NCBI GenBank assembly: GCA_958298945.1
Contig: OY282609.1
Location: 37,731,212 to 37,795,211 of the forward strand
Length of the DNA stretch: 64,000 nucleotides
From: Atherix ibis
Lineage: Eukaryota; Arthropoda; Insecta; Diptera; Athericidae
Direction: 5' to 3'
A program made the position numbers and the translations under genes. The number at the start of each line of letters is the position of its first letter. Within the stretch, counting starts at the first letter, position 1. The notes below the pieces were generated by a model. The model did not search any database, was not told where the DNA came from, and saw only the letters and a list, made by a program, of their open reading frames with translations. Positions 46,862 through 59,500 of this stretch are shown here, one piece after another.

Positions 46862-49800
46862 TATGTATGTGTGAATTAACTATTTATATTCTCTGACTTA
46901 GAATATAAAATTAAATAACAAACAATAATATTGTAAAGCTAAATCAATTTGGTATACAAATATAATAGTTAGTATATTTGCTACGTAGTTAGTTATTTTA
47001 TTAGTTAAAGTTGGGAAATTAACTTTATATTCTCCTCTTTATGTTGAACAGTCAAAATATAATATATATTTTATGTATGGATAATTATACAATATTAAGT
47101 AAAAACTAAACTAAGAAATATGAACCAATTTTAAATCAACTTTTATGATCGGGTTATAATAACCGGAAAATATATTTCCTTTAGTACAAAAACTTCCGTA
47201 ATTTTAAATTGCTAAACAAAAAATAAAATCAAATATTAAAATAATAAAAAAAGACAATTTTCATACTATATAAATTTCAAATCTCAAATATATAAATAAA
47301 ACAGCAGAAATAAAAAATTAAAAAGTTTCATGGCGTTATTTCCCAAAATTGTTTTTGATTGACGTAGAAAATTAGCTGAGAAAATTCTTATTTACCACTT
47401 AAAAATTTGCAATTATGTGTTAAATGGAAGTGTTTAATATTCAAAAAATAGTGTAAATTCTATTACCAATCACTGAGTATTATTCGTCAAATGGCCTTTG
47501 GTATCGTGGCGTTTAGAGTTCGCATTTCAGTTAATTGAAATGATAACAAACAAACAAATAATCAATGAGTAGATTAAAATATTAGAACCTCTATAGAAAT
47601 AAAAAAATTATTTTTTTTCAAGATTTTAGCAAAAAATGTATCTAATATTAGAAACAAAACAAACAAAATTTCTTGAAAAATATGCCACAAACAAATTATT
47701 TTTGAAATGCCTATGACAGAGCCCCAATAGATTTTTTTATAATTATTTTTATTTTAAAAGGATACAACCTTTAATTTTTTTGAAAATGCTTTCGAGTTAG
47801 TATTTAAGTTATAATATTTATTTTGCGTAGGTAATAAATATGTTCAGATAAAATGACCTTATTTATGTATTTCGTTTAAAAAATTTTCAAAAATCTCCAA
47901 ATTGTATCAAGTCAGAACGCTATATAAAATAACTCTGGTATACATATGCGTATGTATATGTTACGAAAATATATCAAATAAAAATATTTTTAATTAAATT
48001 AATTAAAAAAATAGCAAATAAATCAGCAAAAATCCTATAAGAAATATTTTATGACAGGAAATGCTTATTATAAATGTATATTCTGTTAGACTTGTAATCT
48101 AACCATAAATAAGAACTTAATTCGTTTTTTGTAAATTGATATAATTTTATTTTTCATAGAATATTGTTGTATAAAGTCAACATATTACATATTATTTCAT
48201 TAACTGACGATGCAAATTATTAGTTTTGTTCGACTTGTCTTAAGTATGTGTTGCTTGTTTAACGAGAATTATTTTTTTAGAAATTTCGATTATCAAATAG
48301 ATAAAATTCAGTTGACTACAAAAATTAAATCAAAGCTTTGATTAATATTAGAAGAATATTGAAATTATCCTACATTTTTCATTTATAAAAACAATCGAGA
48401 ATCAGAAACATTGACCCTAGTGTGCTACAAATGGAAGTACGAGTACAAAAAATGTTTTGTCGATAAAATACGTGTATTTTACAAGCAAGCATTTTCGAAA
48501 TGAAAGAAATATAATTCCTGACGATTTCAAAATACAATTTCTGTAAATATGACACCTGTAGATGCCCCAACATTAGGAGAAGAGAAGAATACTTGATATC
48601 TCAAAGCCAAAATAAGCAATTGAATGCTTAATTAGACTTACGTCTAGGAATCCACTTAGAAATACGTTAGCATATATTATTATAATTTAATAAATACTTG
48701 ATAAAGTATTTTATAAAAACCTTAGAATTTATAATTAATCTGAGATACTACATATTATGCATGTGAAGTAACGAAATATTTTAGCCAATATATTGGGCAA
48801 GTAATTCAGGATCCTACAAATATATAACCAATTAAAAGTTTCGGCAAAATAAAAATAAGAAAAATAAAACAGATTTTTAATATGGCGTTTTTTGTTTGAA
48901 AATTTTGTAAATAAAGTTTTTTTCAAATATGTACGCTATACAAAATATAAATTTTAATATAAAGAAAACTCAGGCATACTTAATAAGTAGGGCAATATCC
49001 TAGAGGCTTAAGACATAAATTGAAAATAATAAACTCAGCCATCAATGAACACATACTTAAATTTTTAACAACTTACATCCTCAATGTATTGTCTCGAGAC
49101 TAACCTTAAATTTGCGCCAAACAATTTGCGAAAAACAATACTCATGTAAAACAGTATCCTGTTTATTTACGTTTAATTAAATATCCTTATAATAATGATG
49201 AGGTAGAATAAATAACTGAAATTTTAATAGATTTTTGAATAATGTTCGTATGTGATATGTTGACTTTAAAATGACATATAATAAAATATTAATTAATTTT
49301 TTGTGTACAAATAGACGAATTTCATGTTTCAATTTCAATAATCTATTTCGCTTTAAGTTAATTTGAATAATTTATTTTATTGATTAAAAAAAACAATTTT
49401 ATTATTATTTCCAAGTAAGATTTTATAATAAAATAACAATCGGTGGTTTGATAATTTTTCTGGGTTTTATACGGAATGGCTTTATTTCTGCAATTTAAAT
49501 TAGTTGAAAGTAAAGTCTTCGGTTACAAGGACATCTCAGTGTATGCTTATTCAAATTTTTTATGCATAGTAGTTAGATTTGGACATAATAAATCTGCCGA
49601 AAAATGGTTTTAAGTGCTATGATACTTAGAATTTTTATTTCAGGGCTAATAGTAAATTAAATAACAAAAAACGTATACCTTCCTGAATTCTTGATAACTT
49701 TAAGATAATATTTTTGTTATTATGAGAATAAATACTAATTAAAAAAGCGGATAATTATTACTGTAACAATTATTTAATTAATTTCAATCCAATCATAAAG

Positions 49801-49876
49801 TATTCAAAAATATACGCATAAAAATTTTTAGCCTGATATAATTTATTTCCCAATTATTTTTGTATATAAATTACTG

Positions 49877-49907
49877 TTATTATTATTATTATTTATTATT
49901 ATTATTC
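49877..49907. repeat. (ATT)n microsatellite
   Basis: About ten ATT units with one ATTT interruption. Confidence 0.8.
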
Positions 49908-52900
49908 TATATTCGATTAACGCACTTTATAAATTCATATACAGTATCAGTTCTAAATAATATTTTACTAATTTTTGATTCTGAAAATAGCTAATTCTAA
50001 TAGAAGTAGTTCGCCTTCAACTTTTCATAATTTAAATAAGATTTTTACTATCTTTTCGAAAGATTATTTCAAAAAGTTTCCATCAAATGTTTATTCGAAA
50101 AAATGTTGTTTACTTTCAATTATAATAATCTTTAGTTGAATAAAATTGAATTAATAATAGTGGTTAAAATTCAATAGAAAATTTCTGATTTGTCCTTTGA
50201 TATAAGTGTATGAATGCTTATATTTGTATCTATAATTTTTGATTTTTATTTGCAATTCGAGTCTTTTAATTATCTTTATATAAAAATATTCAATTTTTAT
50301 CAATTTATTCCTTTTTTCACATTTATAATTAAGATTTGATAAAATTATAAATACTTACTTGATCTTTAAGAAGATTTTTGATGCCTTACTGCTGAAAATA
50401 GATTTCTTGACCAAAACAAATACACATAATTTGATATTTTAGATATGTTTGAATAAACCTTGTAAGTTTTTTTTCTCTCTTTTCATTCAAAATATTAAGC
50501 TTAATGAATATTGAAAAAATTATAGTACAATATATAACATATTTTTCAAGGAATCAGTATTTTTAAATATATTCTTATACAGACAACGAGAAGACAATTT
50601 TTTGTAAATTTCTTTACAATTGTACCAAATTTACTTTATAAACAATTTTTTTAAGCAGCCTTTTCTCATTTTAAAATTGTTTGTTATAATTTACCACTAC
50701 TTTGGTTTTCATTTACGGGTACTCTTTACAGCTCTGCATAATTTAAGAGTCCCATAGCCTTTGACTTTTCGAATCTGTTATTTTAAAAACTACTCTTAAT
50801 TTATAGTATTTTATATATAATTATAATATTAATGTATGGTTACATTTACATAATATTGTTTTTTTTTGTTATTTTTAATATAATTATTTGAAAAAATAAG
50901 ATTTTTGATCTTCTCAATATTTATGTGTGTATGTTTATTTATTTGTTTATTTATACATAAAGAATTATATATAAATATTGTCTTTTAGGTTTCCAAAATA
51001 CAAACTACATTATTAATATTTCTCTTTATATCCTGTTTAATATATGAAATTTTTAAAAGATCATTTATAATTGATGCCACTATATATAAATTATTACTTT
51101 ATTAATTTGTCTTATTTTCAATTTTTATTAATAAAAGTGTTAGTAAAGAAAATGTTTCTTTTTCAATTTATGAAAAAATGCACTTGCTATAAATTTCGCG
51201 TAATTTAAGACTATAATTAGTTATTTATTAAAAGCAAACACACACTATTATAAATCAATTTGAAAGCGAATAAATATACTGAGAAATATTTTTTTTTAGC
51301 AAAACTGTATAATTTATAATTACTGATATAAAAAAAAAATATTTTAAACTCAATTAAAAGTATATCTAAAATCCTGTACTTAATCTTTATGTTAACACTA
51401 AACGTTTATTTTATATCGGAGTACTTTTGCTTTTTTAAATTGCGTAATATACCCAACATTATTTTTAGTATTGTATTTCCTTTCAGAATAAATTTGCACA
51501 AAATTATATCAGCTATTTTTGCTTATCAAAAATGTATAGTAGATCAAAATCAAAACATCAATATTCTTTCCAGAAATAACAAGAAAAAAAAATTGGAAAT
51601 TAAAATATCTAAATAAATATTAAAACAATATATTTTTAATAGTTTCCCGACCTAAATTAGGATGAAGGTAAAAACTTTACTCTACTATAACTTCTGGAAA
51701 AACAGTTACTGAACGTAATAAAATATTGCGTGTATAAATAGTTCTATTTCTTAAAACTTTGATTGAGAAGCAGGTTCGCAATTATTAATAATTTCGTTTG
51801 GATAATTTAAGCTACTAATAAAAAAAATTGATCATCTCGCAGTAGTAAATAATTAAAATATTGATGATTAAAAATCATTTTTATAATTTTAATGAATATT
51901 TACACAAGCAACATTCCAAAAATAGACTGCCCAATAAATTAGGATTACAGTCCAATTTTATATTCTGATCACTTTTATTTATCAATAGGTAATCAAATTG
52001 AATATTTTAAACATAAAACATTCTTGAAATAAAATACTATACAATATTATTTTTATTTTTATTATAAATGGCTTTATTAAATAAGCTTGAGGGCTAAACA
52101 AAGCCGTATTCATGAATTTCTGAAATTCAGATTTAATTTAAGACTCATATTTCTGTTTGATAGTTAGAATTAAGTACGCCTATTTTGTATAGTAGAAGCT
52201 GTTACAATATGTCGGTCTTATCAAAAGAGAAACTGACAAGTTATTCGAAAAATATAAGTCCATTATATTAAAAACAACTAGAAAGTATTATTAACGTAAG
52301 CAGCGGCTATATGCGTAAGCAAATGGAAGAAAAAACCAACAAAACACAATCTAGTACTAAGGTACCAACATACAAGTTTAAAATGAAATATAAGCAGAAA
52401 AACATAAACCTAACAAACACTATGAACTTATTTTTGCTATATTTTAGATAGATTAAATTGATAATCGATTAGTTAATAAGGGAAGCAAAGCCTTAAGCAA
52501 ATTTATGAGATACAATATATGAAATGCAAGTAATATTGTCTTTTGTCCTGTCATACTCTCAATCTGTAATTTTATTACAATATATTTTTTAATATATATA
52601 GTTTCATTTATGTTTATTTTTATAACTTATTTCTAATAATAAAATAATAACAACACATAATAATTGATTATATGTGTACAATAGATATTGAACCAAAAAC
52701 AAATATTTTTTTAAACGAAAAAAATGCAAATATAACTTTAACACTAAGTAAATTGTATTGTAAAACAAATCAAACAATTTTCAATGTCTTTTTTAATTTT
52801 TATATTCTTTTGTTGTTGTTGTTTGTTTAATTTTTTTCTATGATGTTTAGAAAAACAAAATAAAACTTTGAATAATAGCCTCAAAGTTATTATTGATCCA

Positions 52901-53125
52901 AATTGAACTTTTCTTAATTGAATAATGACAATAAAAGTTTTGAACATTATATTATTATTTTTATTTAATTTATTAATAATTTTTCAAATTTATTTTTATT
53001 TATTTTATTTTTGATATGATAATATTGTTGTTTTTTTTTAGTTTTAATAAAAACGGTATTTCAAAAATATAACTTTTTCCCAATAAGTAAATATAAATAA
53101 TTAGAAAAAAATTTCAAACCTTGGG

Positions 53126-53180
53126 TTTTCCTAACTGTACTACTCAGTTAATATGTAAGTGAGTAGTACAGTTAGGAAAA
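53126..53180. repeat. Perfect 21 bp hairpin, 13 bp loop, downstream of RPUSD2-like gene
   Basis: The arm at 53126-53146 (TTTTCCTAACTGTACTACTC plus A) is the exact reverse complement of 53160-53180. On the gene's strand it lies about 340-390 bases after the stop codon at 53518. It would be in the 3' untranslated region if that is long enough. The stem is shorter than a typical microRNA precursor. Confidence 0.88.
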
Positions 53181-53517
53181 CTCTTTTGATAATAAACTAT
53201 GTGTTTTTTTCTTCTTGAGGTCTTTCCTGTGTGCGTAATTCGTAGCAATTACGAATTTTTCCTTAACGTTTATTTTTTAATTTTTTTTATATATCTTTGT
53301 TTACATGTAATATTTAAAAAAAATCATATAATTCCTAGATTTTCATGTATTATTATTTTGTTGATTTCCTTGTACGAAAATTTTAATGACATACCTTGTG
53401 TATATACATATGACATTTGTTTTTAATTTTTCATAAATGTATATAAATGGTCTTGTAAAATATAATTATAATTTTTGTTGATTATGCGAAGAGTATTTAT
53501 AATTAAAAAGCAAATAT

Positions 53518-53592
53518 TTATTCACAGTCTGAATCCGTCCAGTCCACACGTGCCCAATCTGGAAGCTCAGTTTCATATTCCCAACCAGGACC
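53518..53592 (-). CDS. RPUSD2: Exon: last 24 codons and stop
   Basis: 75 bases. The acceptor is GTATATAG before 53592, phase 0. It encodes GPGWEYETELPDWARVDWTD and SDCE, then TAA. Joined to the previous exon it restores YKGPGWEY, as in RPUSD2. An AATAAA overlaps the stop and is probably too close to serve as the poly(A) signal. Confidence 0.9.
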   Translation of the reverse strand, partial: GPGWEYETELPDWARVDWTDSDCE

Positions 53593-56500
53593 CTATATAC
53601 CAAAAATATAAATGTTTATATGATGATAAATTTATGATTCATGTTTAAAATTAGGCAAAATTTCTACCAATGATTAGAATGTTAATAAAATGTGATGTGA
53701 AAATGTATTTGTATTTGTTCACTAATCCACTAATTAATTATAATAAATTACTTTATTTTATATATTTTCACAAAATGTTTTCATTTTTAAATATGTTTAA
53801 GATGCTTTTAATTAAAAATCGAACAGTAGATATAAAAAATCTATAAACTGAAATTCTGTAGTTTCAATCATTGGAACGTTTTATTTTGTCTTTTCATCCA
53901 TTTCTAATTATGCAAAACATTTAATTTCCAAACAAATGTCTAAACAATATATATATATATATTCTAAAATGCTTTGCGGATAAATTCGGTAAATGGCATA
54001 TTCAAAAACTTGAGCTAATTTATTTTTATATTGTAACAAAAATAAAGATGAAAATTATTATCTAAGAAAAACTTTCCTTTATTGAGAAACAAAATAAAAC
54101 TTAATATTTTAACGGGATTTGCAAATGATTGTTAGCATAAGTTCAGTTAGTTACTTCCATTTTCTAATAAATTCCAGAGTTATTTATAAAAATAAGTGTC
54201 TTCTATTAGATGATTCTACCATAAAAATAAATTTTGAATAAATCCAAATTTTGCTTGTACTGCTATCCTTTTTATTATATATATAAATTAGGGTTTTAAT
54301 TATATTAAAAATTTATTTTCTATAATTTTTAAAGTTTAAAAAAAATTAATGAAAAAAACGTAATTTTTAATCTCGTATTCGAAAAGCGTAGTTAACATTT
54401 TTCAACATCCCAATTTGTTTAATGACGAACAATTTTGAGTGCAATACGAAGCGGAACAATGATATAAAATAGGATGTAAGTAGGCAGTAAGGGAGTATTC
54501 ATATTTATAGCCCTTGAAGACTAGTCCTATATCAAGCGTACTTTGAATGCGAGCCTTTTTTCTTTGGATGTCTGCAGTCGTTCGACCTATATTATTGTTG
54601 AAGAGAATGGATATATATAAATTTACTAGACTTTGAGAAATGACAGTTAAATAATTTTTGTACCTGTATAAAAAATCGAGTTTTGAAATGGGACTTTCGA
54701 AAGTTTTTGAAAAACAGGTATTGGCGAAAATCTACTCGCACATAGATGGCGGGTCATTCGGTAAATTTGCCTTTTTTTTGGAAAATTAGTAATATTTGTT
54801 TGAAAATTTTGTAATATTTTCTTTGTCGGAGAAAATTTTGTATGAAACGGTTTGATTTAATATAATAGTTTGGTAGAAAGTTAAAACATATAATTTAACC
54901 GTTCAGACTTTATCAGTCCAGTAAAACTAAAACCAGAAATTGAATTATTCTTTATCAATTACGCTCGGTTGACCACCGGTGTAACCGATGCCAATAATTT
55001 AGTATAATAATAAATTAAGAAATACACCTTTACTAATTGGAAATCTACAAATTGGAATAAATGCAATTTTTTATATATTTAAATAGACAATTGCCACTCA
55101 TTTTTTATTCCTTCCTAAATATCTCTCCCTTTCTACGTATCAACAAGTACTTGTGTGAAATAAAATAATTCTAAGTATCAACAAGTACTTGTGTAAAAAT
55201 ATAAACTAGTCTATTTTTGCAAATACCTACATGGATTTTAGGTACAAGGCTATTATAAAAGAGCAAAATATAAGTTAATAACTGTTCGGATTAAAAAACA
55301 GATTTACTCTTAGAAACGAATCAATCTGATAGTGTCAAATAAAATTATTTAAATGAATAATGTTTCTTATAAAATAATAAAATACTTAAATTAAGTTTAT
55401 TCAAGAAAATATAAATAAATAATTTTTTGTTGATAAAAAAAACATAATCTAAACTTTAAAAATAGCATTGAAATAATAATAAATGAAGAAACCTTCCACG
55501 GAGTCGATATGTGTAATGAAAGACAAACCTTATTCTGGCAAATATGGGATTAACAAACAAAAAGCGTATAAAAATAGTGGCAGTATCTTTTATAAGATTT
55601 TAAATATGGGGATTATATAATATCGTATATTTGAATGTCTTAATATTTGTTATCTCAAAAATAATAATATTTTCAGAATAATAAAAACTCAAACTGAAAA
55701 CATAAAACATATAAAGTATTTTATTTCATAAATCAATTTTCTTCTTCAACCGACATAAAATAAATTATTTAAGTTAAAAAATATCCAAGAGAGTCGTTAG
55801 TGAACTGGACTACCATCCATGGGGTCGTGGTTTGAATCCTACTGAGGCATGGTCCTACGTTATATCTCAAAAACCACTTTTCTTTCCAAATGAACTCTAG
55901 TGTAGTCAGTTGCCAAAGGAACTCTAGTGTAGTGTTGCTTAGAATGTTACTTGAAATAATAAAAAAACTAAACAAACAAAAATATCCAACACTTATAAAA
56001 CAAGAATTTGCTTAAAGAACTGAGTAGTGTCACATTTTACGATTAAATTACATCTCAGAAGATTGATGGTTGCTAATATTACACATGTTACAATATATTA
56101 TTGGACTTTGGAAATATGGACATAGAAGTTCATGATAACATAAATGATCGGAAAAACCGAGAACAATTCGCTTTATCTTTAAAAATAGAAGAGCTTTTAA
56201 AGTCAAAAATGAACAAAATAGCGACAAAAATTGTTTTGAATTTTTGGTTAAAAAAAGCATTTTTTATAATTTAGCCAAAGCAGGCAGTAAAATAGCTTAT
56301 AATTTAGCTTAAAGCGCCGTGGAAAAACTCGATGAGCCTTTTTTCATTGATCAGATGCTGCCCTTTTTTCATTCTTAATATAAATTGAAAATATTGAGAT
56401 AGATTAACATCACAACTACTGGGCTGCGAGCGGAGGAAGAAGACTTCACATCCATCTCAAGTCCTACACCTATTGGTAAAGTCCATTCCATATGAAAACG

Positions 56501-59500
56501 GGCTCCCTGATTTCTAAGATGCGCATTCAACCTAGATTTCACAAATCCATTGGAAATTATGTTCTATGCAAGTTTTTAATCTGTTTTTTTTTTAAAGAAT
56601 TGTGATTATGAATTTGCATTTATTCGTAGCATAATGTCGCCTTTGTTAGCCACAGGTTATCATTGATATGACCAGCTGGTATGTACCACACTAATTGATA
56701 ATTTTTTCACTAGTTGCGATTTATTCCATTTTTTATTATCTAAGAGCTAACTAGCGGGCGAACACTAAGACAAAATTGATGCGTTTTATATTTGTTCACA
56801 ATACATCATATAACAAGTATATATACTCAAAATAAATATAAGTACTCATAATAAATACTATCACTAAAGCGGAAACTCTTTTACTTATGGGCAAATAAAG
56901 TAAGTGGTATGTGTTCAGATATTAAGATTAAGTTTTGAATGATACATTCAAACTTAATCTTCATATTCAATACTTAAAATAGAATTACATTGCCAAAATA
57001 TTTTTAAACACTGCATTGTTTGGTATAATATGATTTCCTAAATTAAATAAATTAAATACGCTATATTTGTATGGCAATTGTAATAATTTTTTCAGCTTTA
57101 ATATATAGCCTTTTATAATAATATTCAAAAGCTCTTTATTGGTAATGCCTGCTACAATATTAAAAAGTTTTTACACAAACCAGATACAAAAGGTATCAGA
57201 AGTACACATACAATTGTATGGAAAAACGTTTGCAAATCACGATACGAAAATATGAACAGTTAATTCGATAAAGTTTTTAAAAGCTTACCAACAACTTTTT
57301 CAGGATATAAATTTTTAAAATTACGAGTCATTCAAAAAGTTTGGAAAATAGTATTAATGCGAAAGGATTTCAAATTTCTATTCAACCAGATTTTGCTAAA
57401 TGACTGCACTTTAATGAGTCAGTAAAAATATTCCAAATGTTTTTTCCACTTTGCCTATTTAGAAATATTTGATCACAAACATTATGACAAACAACTTTAA
57501 AAGTTCTCCATTTCAAAGGTTTTTATTTATATTTTAACAAAAATAAATTATCACCTTTTAAGGTCAAAGTATTTAGGAGGTAATAGTAAAGAAAAAAATT
57601 TCAATTTTTTCTACCAATCACAAGATTCTATGGATTATTGAAATACAAGTATTAGACTAAATTCGAAATTGAGCTTTTCTTCTAAATAATGATATTTCAT
57701 AATAATTTTTCTATTCATTATCTTATAATTCAAATGGAAATCAGCTTTATTTTGAAATATGTATTTAATTTTACTCTAAGCAAATCACGATTTTAATGGG
57801 TAATTCTTTAATTTATGGAAAGACGAAAAATTTAATTTAAAAAAATTTGGAAAAATTACAATTTAAAAGCATGTTTCGTTTAATTTTTATTCTTTCCAAT
57901 ATGGTATTATTATACAGTAAAGTGCATGTCACATGCGTGAATATTTGCTTCATGAAAATAGAAAAATAGTGCTTTGTACGCACTAAAAGTGTTTGCCAAA
58001 ATTATGACAATTGAATATGTGGGTTTTAAAGTTTTGAAATAGCTTTGATTAATTTCAGCAAATGTGTTGTCTGTCGTAAAGGAATTTCTGGATTCTAACT
58101 CAAACTACCATCTCAGATATATGTGTACGTGCGAGTGCACTGAGTATGAATATAGGATCGTCGCAAAATTATTTCAGTCATTTTAATAGAATGATGGAAA
58201 CTTGGTGAAACAAAGCACCGAGCATTTTAGGTATTTCAAGCGAAACATTAAAAACGACATGAGATTGTAATTTTCACATTTGAAGCAAAACAGTCCATTA
58301 ATTTCGAGATAAATTTATCAGAACTGAACATTTTCAAGAACATACGATGGTGGATGAATAGTGAACACTTCTAAATTGTCTATATAGACGTTTATTTAGT
58401 TCAAGTAACAAAATTCTATATTTAAAAAACTGGGTAGAATATGTGGAAGAGAATATTGTGCAAATTCCTCATCACATTTGCTGGGAAATCTCTTTATATA
58501 CTTTATATACTTCATTAGTAAATGCCAAAAAATGTCATTTTCATTTATTTTATTTCTTCTTCAGTTTCTTTTCTTTAAAACCATTTCCATGTCATAACAC
58601 ATACTATTTCATACCCGATATTGTCTTATTTAAATAAAAGTCATTTTACATACAAAGTTTTTTTTAAAAATGTTAAGCAATAAATAATATAGAAAATTTC
58701 CATACATTTAAAAAACAATTTATTATCGAAATCAGAGAGGAACTTTTTATTTTTAATACTATATTATTATGTTATATAATATATTGTGCATTTTTAATAC
58801 TATCTTTCAAGTTTAATATTATATCATATCAAGTTATTAGTGTATTTATCAATTTATATACGCTGCTGATACATATTTCTAAGTTTCACTTTTAATTTTA
58901 TCTTTAAGAAAAACAAATTTTTGAGCATGTACATTGTTTTATTTTATTATCTTTCAAGAGACAATATAATATTTATTTTTAGATTTTGAATTTACTGGTT
59001 AACAATATTATTTTTAAAAAAACATTTTTGCAGAAAGTATTTTTACGGATTTTGAAAAATTTAAGAGTAAATACTGTACAAAGAGTTAATAAGTAAAATT
59101 AGTTTCTAAAAATAACTTAAGCAAAATAAACATAAAGTTGGAGTATTTCTTCATCAATTTAGGTATAGTTGAGGTAATTTTATAGAAAATAATTGAAAAA
59201 TTATAAGCTTTTATTGAAAGGCTTTTATTTAAGACAGAAGTACTTTAGTAGTAAGCAAATATTGAAAGTAAAAATAAAACATTCCGAAAAAAATTTTAAA
59301 TAGTCATTATAAACGAAAAAAATTTAATAGTCATTATATATATATCAATATATCATAAGAGGGAGTTGAATTCTTTAGCCGAAATTATTAAAATATTTTT
59401 CTTAGATTAAAAGAGTTTAAAATGGAAATAAGACATCAAGAAGCTTGGAAAATTGTATGGACAATTTTTTTTCAATTACCATGAAAAACAAATATTTATT

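Larger units (their letters stand above)
45656..53125. other. Long A+T desert
   Basis: About 7.5 kb without a supported gene. It contains a 24 bp direct repeat (46801-46824 and 46838-46861), an (ATT)n run near 49877-49907 and many poly-A/T tracts. Small open frames are short, I/K/N/F-rich and unconvincing. Confidence 0.55.

Noticed and set aside
56300..56560. G+C-richer patch in the large intron, considered as an extra exon or transposon
   Set aside because: No splice-bounded frame with RluA similarity and no transposase or RT motif could be read.
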